Source of the DNA: Terriglobia bacterium
GTDB taxonomy: Bacteria; Acidobacteriota; Terriglobia; UBA7540
Assembly: GCA_030049455.1 (NCBI GenBank)
Contig: JASIKV010000133.1
Coordinates: forward strand, 1 to 20,591
Direction of reading: 5' to 3'
Length of the DNA stretch: 20,591 nt
Part shown: piece after piece, positions 14,668 to 20,591 of the stretch
Layout of the letters: every line of letters starts with the position of its first letter
How positions within the stretch are numbered: position 1 is the first letter of the stretch
Translations under genes and position numbers: made by a program
Notes under the pieces: generated by a model
What the model was told of the DNA's origin: nothing
Databases searched by the model: none
The model's input: the letters and a program-made list of their open reading frames with translations, nothing else

Positions 14668-16836
14668 GTGGACTCGGTAATTTCTCCGGAGCCGCCGCTT
14701 ACCCGGCCCGAAAACGTCCCCCTGGACAGCCCGGACCTATATATCAACCGCGAATTGAGCCTGCTGGAATTCCAGTCCAGAGTCCTGGAGGAAGCGACGG
14801 ACTCCGCCAACCCGCTGCTGGAGCGAGTCAAATTCCTTTCGATCCTGGGCTCGAACCTGGATGAGTTCTTTATGGTGCGGGTGGGCGGCTTGATGAAGCA
14901 GGCGGCGAGCGGCCGCGGCGAAACCGCGCGTGGCGGGCGTCCGGCGGGAGCGCAACTGCAAACAATTCGTGAGAAAATTCTGGAGCTGGGCACGCATGCG
15001 CACGACCTGTGGCGAAGGGAACTTCAACCCGCCCTTGAGCAGCAGGGGATTTTCGTGCACGACGTTGCCTCCCTCGATGGCGAGGAGCGCGCCGCCGTCG
15101 ATGCCTACTTCCACCATCACGTCTTTCCCGTGCTCACGCCGCTGGCCTTCGACCCCGGCCGGCCGTTTCCGCACATTTCAAATCGCAGCCTGAACCTCGC
15201 GGTGGTGGTGCGCGACCAGAAGGGCCAGGAGCACTTCGCGCGCGTCAAGGTTCCTCACACTCTGTCACAATTGGTTCCGGTCAAAACGGCTCCACTCGAT
15301 GCTCCTCCCTCACCGCCCTCGCGAAAGATCTATAAGTTCATTTGGCTCGAGCAAGTGATCGCGGCCAACCTGGGCCTGCTGTTTCCGGGAATGGAAATTG
15401 TGGAATCGTCGCCCTTCCGCGTAACGCGCGACGCAGAAGTTGCCGTCCAGGAACTCGAGAGCGACGATTTGCTGGAGACTATTGAGGAAGCGATGCGCGA
15501 ACGGCGCTTCCTGGCGGTTGTGCGCTTGCAAGTGGCCAAGGAGATGCCGGAGCGGATTCTTTCCATTCTCACCCGGCAGATCGGCGTTCAGGAACAGGAC
15601 GTCTATTGGACCGAGGGGCCGCTGGATTTCGACCGCTTTATGGAGTTGTATGCCGTCGACCGGCCGGAGCTGAAAGAGAAGCCCTTCATGCCGAAAACTC
15701 CCCCGAGCCTCGGCGCGGACTGCCAGGAAGACGTCTTCAGCCTGATCCGCCAGGAGGATTACCTGCTGCACCACCCCTATGATTCCTTCCAGCCGGTGGT
15801 GGAATTCCTGCGCCAGGCGGCCCGCGACCCGAACGTGCTGGCCATCAAGATGACTCTCTATCGCGTGGGCAGGAACTCGCCCATCGTCGCAGCGTTACTT
15901 GACGCAGTTGAGGACGGCAAGCAAGTGGCCGTGCTGATGGAATTAAAGGCGCGCTTCGACGAGGAAAGCAACATTGAGTGGGCGCGGACGCTGGAGCACG
16001 CAGGCGTGCACGTGGTCTACGGCCTGGTGGGAATGAAAGTGCACAGCAAAATCGCCCTGGTAGTGCGCCGCGAAGGCGACGGCATTCGCCGCTACGTGCA
16101 CCTAGGGACGGGGAATTACAATCCTTCCACCTCGCGCCTTTATACGGACCTGGGCTTGCTCACTTGCGATGAGAGGATTGCCGCCGACGCCACCCATTTT
16201 TTCAACGCCCTCACGGGGTATGCGGCGCGGCAGAGTCCCGAAAAGCTTCTGGTGGCTCCGGTCAATATGCGCGAGCGGCTGGTGGAGCTGATCGGCCGCG
16301 AAATCGCGCACCAAAAGGCCGGGCGTGCCGGACACCTGGTTTTCAAAGTCAATGCGCTGGAAGATCCGGACATGATCCGCTTGCTCTATCAGGCTTCGCA
16401 GGCGGGCGTGAAGCTGGACCTGCTGGTGCGCGGCATTTGCTGCCTGCGGCCCGGCGTCCCTGGTCTGAGCGAAAACATCCGCGTCATCAGTATTGTGGGC
16501 CGCTTCCTGGAGCACAGCCGCATTTATTACTTTCATAACGGCGGAAAAGAAGAAGTCTTCCTCGGCAGCGCGGATTTGATGCGGCGCAACCTTAGCCATC
16601 GCGTGGAGATTATCTTCCCGGTCGATTCTCCGAAGCTGGGCCAGCGGTTGAAGGAAATCCTGGACATTTACCTTTCCGATCAGGCTAAATCGAGATACCT
16701 GCAAACCGGCGGTGAGTACACGCGCAGCTTGCACTACAAATCCCCCATCGCGGTCAACGCGCAAGTGTCATTCCTTACCACAAACCATGAAACCGTCCGC
16801 CGCAGGATGCGCACGGCCAGGCGGAATCCGCGATAA
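14668..16836 (+). CDS. ppk1: Polyphosphate kinase 1
   Basis: 722 residues, the normal length for PPK1, from GTG 14668 with AAGGAG (14656-14661) six bases upstream. PPK1 reversibly transfers the terminal phosphate of ATP to a growing polyphosphate chain, giving a phosphate and energy store used in stress survival. The N-terminal domain begins with LYINRELSLLEFQSRVLEEA and SNLDEFFMVRVGGL. The catalytic C-terminal domains have PHVSNRS-like PFPHISNRSLNLA, then NVLAIKMTLYRVG, and VVYGLVGMKVHSKIALVVRRE with His459, the expected autophosphorylated residue. The block YVHLGTGNYNPSTSRLYTDLG follows, and His616 in FLEHSRIYYFHNGG matches the second conserved histidine. SADLMRRNLSHRVE closes the fold. No exopolyphosphatase gene lies beside it. 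It appears to be transcribed alone or with only the short locus downstream. Confidence 0.97.
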   Translation: MDSVISPEPPLTRPENVPLDSPDLYINRELSLLEFQSRVLEEATDSANPLLERVKFLSILGSNLDEFFMVRVGGLMKQAASGRGETARGGRPAGAQLQTIREKILELGTHAHDLWRRELQPALEQQGIFVHDVASLDGEERAAVDAYFHHHVFPVLTPLAFDPGRPFPHISNRSLNLAVVVRDQKGQEHFARVKVPHTLSQLVPVKTAPLDAPPSPPSRKIYKFIWLEQVIAANLGLLFPGMEIVESSPFRVTRDAEVAVQELESDDLLETIEEAMRERRFLAVVRLQVAKEMPERILSILTRQIGVQEQDVYWTEGPLDFDRFMELYAVDRPELKEKPFMPKTPPSLGADCQEDVFSLIRQEDYLLHHPYDSFQPVVEFLRQAARDPNVLAIKMTLYRVGRNSPIVAALLDAVEDGKQVAVLMELKARFDEESNIEWARTLEHAGVHVVYGLVGMKVHSKIALVVRREGDGIRRYVHLGTGNYNPSTSRLYTDLGLLTCDERIAADATHFFNALTGYAARQSPEKLLVAPVNMRERLVELIGREIAHQKAGRAGHLVFKVNALEDPDMIRLLYQASQAGVKLDLLVRGICCLRPGVPGLSENIRVISIVGRFLEHSRIYYFHNGGKEEVFLGSADLMRRNLSHRVEIIFPVDSPKLGQRLKEILDIYLSDQAKSRYLQTGGEYTRSLHYKSPIAVNAQVSFLTTNHETVRRRMRTARRNPR

Positions 16837-16891
16837 TTTTTCCCGAAACTCACCAGGCTTTCGCGTCCAGAATCAGCCAATTCGGTGGGCA

Positions 16892-16900
16892 TGGTATACT
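16892..16900 (+). promoter_or_regulatory. Extended -10 promoter element downstream of ppk
   Basis: TGGTATACT gives an extended -10 (TG at 16892-16893, TATACT at 16895-16900) in the gap after ppk. It has the same form as elements at 6335 and 7652. There is no good -35 box. A start near 16907 would lead straight into the terminator at 16955-16984. Confidence 0.4.
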
Positions 16901-16906
16901 GCGCTG

Positions 16907-16984
16907 TCGGACGGGAGGAAACTTACTTTGTTTCGCACGGAGGCGTTCGGCGTCAGCCCCTGCCTTGCCGGGGCTCGATTTTTT
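16907..16984 (+). ncRNA. Candidate short RNA or attenuated leader between ppk and yebC
   Basis: A transcript started by the extended -10 at 16892-16900 would reach the intrinsic terminator at 16984 after about 78 nt. The segment includes GGGAGG (16913-16918) and a TTG nine bases later that opens a 25-codon frame ending at 17005, whose stop overlaps the ATG at 17002 as ATGA. That allows either a small RNA or a leader-peptide reading, but neither is shown. I recognise no known riboswitch or RNA family. The simplest alternative is that only the ppk terminator is functional here. Confidence 0.25.
16955..16984 (+). terminator. Intrinsic terminator downstream of ppk
   Basis: AGCCCC (16955-16960) and GGGGCT (16970-16975) form a 6-bp stem with a 9-base loop, followed by CGA and TTTTTT (16979-16984). 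It lies 119 bp past the ppk stop and could end ppk transcripts, a short RNA from 16907, or both. Confidence 0.65.
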
Positions 16985-17001
16985 ATTCGCAATGAAGCAT
17001 C

Positions 17002-17169
17002 ATGAAAGCGATTGAAATGATTCTGGCATTGCCGCCCGTGTCGATCTTCGATTCAATCGCGGCCGGCGTGCGCAACAGCTTCCAAATCAAGCCGGACTTC
17101 ACGCCCTACCTGGCTTTTGAGCCACTGCAGTCGAATGACCAGGCGAACCTGCCGCTCGCGTCGCAATAG
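17002..17169 (+). pseudogene. Short ORF resembling the C-terminal part of a YncE/alkaline-phosphatase-superfamily protein; probable gene remnant
   Basis: A 55-codon frame with no Shine-Dalgarno. Its product reads KAIEMILALPP, then FDSIAAGVRNSF, then PDFTPY. From memory this matches a segment near the C-terminus of large bifunctional YncE-like/alkaline-phosphatase family proteins, where a helix of the form LRT(I/M)E.ILGLPP is followed by FD...TPM.NSF and PD.TPY. The similarity seems to extend two codons upstream of the ATG (Ser-Ile) to an in-frame TGA at 16993, which suggests a decayed fragment rather than a designed small protein. The catalytic metal-binding part of that family is absent. A real small protein translated by coupling to the overlapping upstream frame cannot be excluded. 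The family match is recalled, not searched. Confidence 0.5.
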
Positions 17170-17294
17170 CTTTCCGGCGAGTCCTTGTGGTAACATTTTC
17201 TCCGCTAAAAAGTCATTCTCGCGCAACCTCTAACCCTTGCCTGGAACGGGTTGCCCTGGGGGACACAGCATAAAATTGAAAGGACGGAGTTTTT

Positions 17295-18044
17295 ATGTCA
17301 GGCCACTCAAAGTGGGCAACAATCAAGCACAAGAAAGGTGCGGCGGACGCTCGCCGCGGCAAGATTTTCACCAAGATTATCAAGGAAATGACGGTCGCCG
17401 CTCGGATCGGCGGAGGCGACCCCGACGCAAATCCCCGCCTGCGCACGGCCATCGCAGCCGCCAAAGCGGAAAACATGCCGGCGGACAATATCAAGCGTGC
17501 GATTCAGAAAGGCACGGGCGAACTGCCCGGGACAGTTATTGAGGAGGCCATATACGAGGCTTACGGACCCGGCGGCGTTGCCATGATCGTGGAAGTCACC
17601 ACTGACAATAAGAATCGCACCACTTCCGAAATCCGCCACCTTTTTTCCAAGCACGGCGGGGCGTTTGGCGCCTCGGTGGCGTGGATGTTCAGCAAAAAAG
17701 GTTACGTGGTGGTGGAGAAGGACAAGGCGGATGAGGAGAAGCTTCTCGAGATCGTCACTGAAGCGGGCGCCGACGATATGATTGACGACGGCAGCAACTG
17801 GGAGATTCTGTCCGCACCGGACAAATTCCAGGCGGTGGTGGATAAGCTGAAGGAAGCGCAGATTACGCCCGCGGCCGCTGAGGTTTCCATGGTTCCGCAA
17901 AATCATGTGAAGCTCACGGGCAAGCAGGCGGACCAGATGTTGCGGCTGATGGAGGAGTTGGAGGATCACGAGGACGTTTCGCACGTCTACGCCAACTTCG
18001 ATATCGAAGAGAAGGAAATGGCCGCGTTGACCCAGGGGCAGTGA
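17295..18044 (+). CDS. yebC: YebC/TACO1 family protein
   Basis: 249 residues, the standard length for the family. It begins MSGHSKWATIKHKKGAADA, the hallmark YebC N-terminus, and continues with RGKIFTKIIKEMTVAARIGGGDPDANPRLR, NMPADNIKRAIQKGTGE and YEAYGPGGVAMIVE. GGAG (17286-17289) lies five bases before the ATG. Family members were long annotated as transcriptional regulators; work on the mitochondrial TACO1 and on bacterial YebC-type proteins points to a role in translation through difficult sequences such as proline runs. Which applies here is not shown by sequence. In many bacteria yebC precedes ruvC-ruvA-ruvB, but here the next gene is an unrelated secreted protein and no ruv gene is present. 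No clear terminator follows. Confidence 0.96.
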   Translation: MSGHSKWATIKHKKGAADARRGKIFTKIIKEMTVAARIGGGDPDANPRLRTAIAAAKAENMPADNIKRAIQKGTGELPGTVIEEAIYEAYGPGGVAMIVEVTTDNKNRTTSEIRHLFSKHGGAFGASVAWMFSKKGYVVVEKDKADEEKLLEIVTEAGADDMIDDGSNWEILSAPDKFQAVVDKLKEAQITPAAAEVSMVPQNHVKLTGKQADQMLRLMEELEDHEDVSHVYANFDIEEKEMAALTQGQ

Positions 18045-18183
18045 CAAAGAGCGTTGATCCTCCTGATTCAAGTCGTGGCAGCCCGCCGAGGAGTCGGTTT
18101 CGGAACAGTCCTGAACGCCTGATGCCCCCATAAGGGACAAACCGGCATGGTGCCCGACTTTTGATTTAATCGGAATCGCACAT

Positions 18184-18201
18184 GGAGGTCGTTTCGCCAT
18201 C
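18184..18201 (+). promoter_or_regulatory. Ribosome binding site in front of a possible ATC start codon
   Basis: GGAGGT at 18184-18189, nine bases, then ATC AAG TCC at 18199. The Shine-Dalgarno is placed correctly only for this codon in the coding frame. The ATG at 18182 is in another frame and overlaps the Shine-Dalgarno itself. Confidence 0.45.
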
Positions 18202-18876
18202 AAGTCCATCCTCAAGGCTTGCCGTCTGTTCCCACCTTGCATCGCCGCAGCCCTCCTGGCGCTCCTTCCGGGGGTCCATACCCTCGAGGCACAGCAGACC
18301 GAATCCGCCCCTCGACTCACTTTCACCCGAACTCTCAAGGGCAGCTCGCCGGAATACATTGCCCTCAGTGTCGATTCAAACGGAAAGGGAACGTACGATT
18401 CCCACAGCCTGAATGATCCCCCTTCCCCACGTCCCATCCAGATTACGCCGGAAGCGTCGGCGCATATTTTTTCCCTTGCCGACTCACTGAATGATTTCCG
18501 TGGCCTCGATCTTGAAAGCCGCCATCGTGTGGCAAACATGGGCCTGAAGGAATTCACCTATCAATCCGGCGTCGAAATTTACCGAGTGCGATTCAATTTC
18601 ACAGAAAACCGTGACGCGCAGCAGCTTGCGGATTTTCTCGATAAGATCAGCAATGTGGAAGAAATGATCATCCAGCTTGAGTACGATATGAAGTACGATC
18701 ACCTGAGCCTTCCCCAGCTTCTTCTGCAAATCGAAGACGGCATGGATAATCATGACTACGTTGAGCCCTCGCTGATGATTCCCACGCTTGAGAAAATTTC
18801 CACAAACCCCCGGTTCCTGCACCTGGCCCAGGTGCGCGCCGAGGACATTATGAAGCGAATCCAGGAAAACAAGTAA
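18199..18876 (+). CDS. Secreted protein of unknown function, possible ATC start
   Basis: I do not recognise a named family. The obvious ATG at 18529 gives only 115 residues, but the same frame is open from 18115 and clearly codes upstream: from 18199 it reads as a signal peptide (IKSILKACRLF, then CIAAALLALLPGVHTLEAQQ) followed by APRLTFTRTLKGSSPEYIALSVDSNG and ITPEASAHIFSLADSLNDF, continuous with the downstream VANMGLKEFTYQSG. No ATG, GTG or TTG occurs in frame between the stop at 18112 and the signal sequence. GGAGGT (18184-18189) lies nine bases before ATC 18199, so ATC may be a rare start, or an ATG may have been mutated or misread. From ATC the protein has 225 residues. The C-terminal half is charged and probably helical (ENRDAQQLADFLDKI, NPRFLHLAQVRAEDIMKRIQ). 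It is likely periplasmic or exported. It lies 154 bp after yebC. Confidence 0.65.
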   Translation: MKSILKACRLFPPCIAAALLALLPGVHTLEAQQTESAPRLTFTRTLKGSSPEYIALSVDSNGKGTYDSHSLNDPPSPRPIQITPEASAHIFSLADSLNDFRGLDLESRHRVANMGLKEFTYQSGVEIYRVRFNFTENRDAQQLADFLDKISNVEEMIIQLEYDMKYDHLSLPQLLLQIEDGMDNHDYVEPSLMIPTLEKISTNPRFLHLAQVRAEDIMKRIQENK

Positions 18877-18901
18877 AAACCGCGCGTTCCCAAGCACTTA
18901 A

Positions 18902-18919
18902 GGACCATGACTTTGGTCC
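18902..18919. other. Hairpin in the gap before the FecR-domain gene
   Basis: GGACCA (18902-18907) and TGGTCC (18914-18919) form a perfect 6-bp dyad with a 6-base loop, 26 bp after the preceding stop. No T-tract follows on the plus strand, so it is a weak terminator candidate or an operator-like dyad. Confidence 0.3.
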
Positions 18920-19011
18920 CGCCGGCGATGCAACTTAAAGGATTGCTGACTCGTCTAGGTAGGTGTAGGGTAGGGGATAAAGCCAACCGGCAAGAGGTCG
19001 GGAGGTGGCCC

Positions 19012-20591
19012 ATGGTGTCCCGCGTCCGATTTTCAAAGATATTGCCTATAGCAGGGCTTGCTGCGGTGATTGCCGCGGGTTCCGCGTGCGCGCAGGACGC
19101 TTCCAGCACCCGGGTGATTCGGCTTGGCTTCGTGGAGGGCACGGTCGCGGTGCAGCGTCCGGAGATGCAGGGGTGGGCCGAGGCACCCGTGAACACTCCG
19201 CTAGAGGAAGGCTTCAAGCTGTCCACGGGGGAAGACAGCTACGCTGAAATTCAATTTGAAAACGGCGGCACAATTCGCCTGGGCGAGCTTTCGCTGCTTG
19301 AGCTCCGCGAGCTGCGCACAGCTGCGAGTGGGGGAAAGAATAACCATGTGGAGCTTCGCCAGGGCTACGCCACATTTCACCTTCTCCCGTCCGGTCGCGG
19401 CGATACCCTGCAGGTGGACACAACGAATGGCACCCTGACTGCCCAGGGTGGCACAATGTTCCGCGTGGACTTGGACCAGGAAGTCGAGCGCGTGGAGGTT
19501 TTTGACGGGACCGTGAACGCGCAGGGCAACCTGGGGCGCATGACCATCGATAAGGACTACGCCCTGCTGATGCAACCCGGCGCGTCGGAGCCGACGGTCG
19601 TTTCCAAGGGAATTACTGAGGATGATTGGGACCATTGGGTCGACGACCGCGAGAGCGACGCGGACGCATCCTCCACCGTTCCCACTCCGCAAGGTTATGA
19701 TGGCGACGCCTCCGAGGCCCCCTATGGGTGGACGGACCTTCAGGAAAACGGCAACTGGTCGAATGTCGCCGGGCTCGGCTACGGTTGGACCCCCACGACG
19801 GTTGCGGCGGATTGGGCGCCCTACACGGTCGGGGGATGGTGCTGGTATCCCGGATACGGTTACACTTGGATTAGCGCCGAACCCTGGGGATGGCTGCCCT
19901 ACCACTACGGCTGGTGGAAATTCCTCCCCGGAAGAGGCTGGGTATGGTTCCCTGGAAATTTCCGTGCGTGGTCTCCGGCCCTGGTCACCTGGTACAGTGG
20001 TCCGAATTGGATAGGCTGGACAGTACGCGCGCAGCGGGGGCAGGAAGCAAACGCCTGCGGAGGTAATTGCGGCGGCGGAGTGGTGAGCAGCGTGACGTTC
20101 AGGCAGGGAGGAATGCTGACTACGAACCTGATGCTGAACATCAATCCGGCTTCCGGTGGGAGGGTAAAGGAACCGGGCATCGCTCCCCTGGCATCAGCGT
20201 GGTTGCCGGGGCGAACGGAGCCGTCTCCTGCGGCCTTGAGCCAGGGAATTCAGGTGGGCTCGCCTCGCCCAAGTGAAGGATCGGAGAGTTCCGCGATTGT
20301 ATATGACGCTCAGCACAATCGCTATGTGAATGGCAATGTGCCTTCACAGCCGCAGCCGGCGAGATCATACTCCGGGGCAGGCGCACAGAACCAACCGGTG
20401 ACAAATTCTGGTTTGATTCAGCCCGTACCCGCGACGGGCCGCGAGGCGAGCAATCATCCTATGGTCAACCCGAATCCCTGCGCCAGCTCTTTGCCTTCAA
20501 TGGATTGCGTGATTGGCCCCCGAAGGCTATATACGAGTCCCGAAAAGCCATCGCCCAGCAGCCATCCCGGTGTGAGTGGCGCGCCCGTTGC
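19012..20591 (+). CDS. FecR-domain secreted protein with Trp/Tyr/Pro-rich segment (3' truncated by window)
   Basis: The frame is open from ATG 19012 to the end of the window (526 residues seen, no stop). GGAGG (19001-19005) lies six bases before the ATG. A signal peptide is clear (VSRVRFSKILPIAGLAAVIAAG, cut near ACAQ, residue 28). Residues about 35-190 match a FecR-type beta domain: VIRLGFVEGTVAVQRP, then EGFKLSTGEDSYAEIQFENGG, RLGELSLLELREL, and TLTAQGGTMFRVDLD..VERVEVFDGTV. Residues about 258-332 form aromatic repeats (YGWTP, DWAPYTVGGWCWYPGYGYTW, EPWGWLPYHYGWWKF), a pattern I recall next to FecR domains in acidobacterial proteins. After this the chain is rich in Ser, Pro, Gly, Asn and Gln. 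Classic FecR is an inner-membrane anti-sigma regulator; here there is no N-terminal sigma-binding region and no sigma gene nearby, so a structural or surface role is more likely. Confidence 0.85.
   Translation, partial: MVSRVRFSKILPIAGLAAVIAAGSACAQDASSTRVIRLGFVEGTVAVQRPEMQGWAEAPVNTPLEEGFKLSTGEDSYAEIQFENGGTIRLGELSLLELRELRTAASGGKNNHVELRQGYATFHLLPSGRGDTLQVDTTNGTLTAQGGTMFRVDLDQEVERVEVFDGTVNAQGNLGRMTIDKDYALLMQPGASEPTVVSKGITEDDWDHWVDDRESDADASSTVPTPQGYDGDASEAPYGWTDLQENGNWSNVAGLGYGWTPTTVAADWAPYTVGGWCWYPGYGYTWISAEPWGWLPYHYGWWKFLPGRGWVWFPGNFRAWSPALVTWYSGPNWIGWTVRAQRGQEANACGGNCGGGVVSSVTFRQGGMLTTNLMLNINPASGGRVKEPGIAPLASAWLPGRTEPSPAALSQGIQVGSPRPSEGSESSAIVYDAQHNRYVNGNVPSQPQPARSYSGAGAQNQPVTNSGLIQPVPATGREASNHPMVNPNPCASSLPSMDCVIGPRRLYTSPEKPSPSSHPGVSGAPV

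Noticed and set aside
17251..17276. TTGCCC and TAAAAT as a yebC promoter
   Set aside because: The spacer is only 14 bases and the predicted start would fall almost on the Shine-Dalgarno.
18182..18412. ATG-started 76-codon ORF overlapping the secreted-protein gene
   Set aside because: Its ATG overlaps the GGAGGT that serves the other frame, its product is Ser/Pro-rich without a signal, and the frame in register with 18529 has the coherent protein. I considered a frameshift joining this ATG to the other frame, but nothing in the sequence marks one.
17307..18557. 416-codon minus-strand ORF spanning yebC and the next gene
   Set aside because: Antisense to yebC, whose identity is certain. Long open antisense frames are common in GC-rich DNA.
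18943..18971. TTGCTG and TAGGGT, 17 bases apart, as a promoter for the FecR-domain gene
   Set aside because: The -10 hexamer matches consensus at only three positions; too weak to call.

Overview
The window looks like chromosomal DNA from a high-GC Gram-negative bacterium, most likely an Acidobacteriota member. The case rests on Oar-like TonB-dependent receptors with an N-terminal carboxypeptidase-regulatory-like domain, secreted TPR proteins carrying the same type of domain, a FecR-domain protein with a Trp/Tyr/Pro-rich segment, and the bacterial squalene genes hpnC-hpnD-hpnE. This assignment is inferred from gene content. I see no rRNA, tRNA, CRISPR array, insertion sequence or phage gene.

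Layout. (1) Positions 1-6140 hold the 3' end of one Oar-like outer-membrane receptor and a complete paralogue, both on the plus strand. A mostly non-coding, partly AT-rich gap of about 800 bp separates them, and each gene is followed by an intrinsic terminator. (2) Positions 6384-9747 hold two secreted proteins, each with a signal peptide, a carboxypeptidase-regulatory-like domain and TPRs. (3) Positions 9937-13175 on the minus strand hold hpnC, hpnD (ATGA overlap) and hpnE, enough to make squalene from farnesyl diphosphate. No squalene-hopene cyclase is present here. (4) Positions 13288-14535 hold a divergent exported protein with three helical repeats, an SH3-like segment and a TonB C-terminal domain. 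The gap between it and hpnC carries a pair of mirrored dyads, one overlapping the proposed hpnC -35 box. (5) Positions 14668-16836 hold polyphosphate kinase 1. (6) Positions 16837-17294 hold an extended -10 element, an intrinsic terminator and a 55-codon ORF that resembles the C-terminal part of an alkaline-phosphatase-superfamily protein. (7) Positions 17295-18044 hold yebC. (8) Positions 18199-18876 hold a secreted protein of unknown function whose N-terminal part, including the signal peptide, has no ATG, GTG or TTG start in frame. (9) Positions 19012-20591 hold a FecR-domain protein that runs off the window.

Functionally the window mixes cell-envelope genes (receptors, exported TPR and TonB-domain proteins, FecR protein) with housekeeping genes (squalene synthesis, polyphosphate, YebC). 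No single operon joins them. I do not see a convincing new defence or mobile system. The observations most worth following up are the missing-start secreted gene, the mirrored dyads at the hpnC promoter, the atypical TonB-domain protein and the small-RNA-like locus after ppk.
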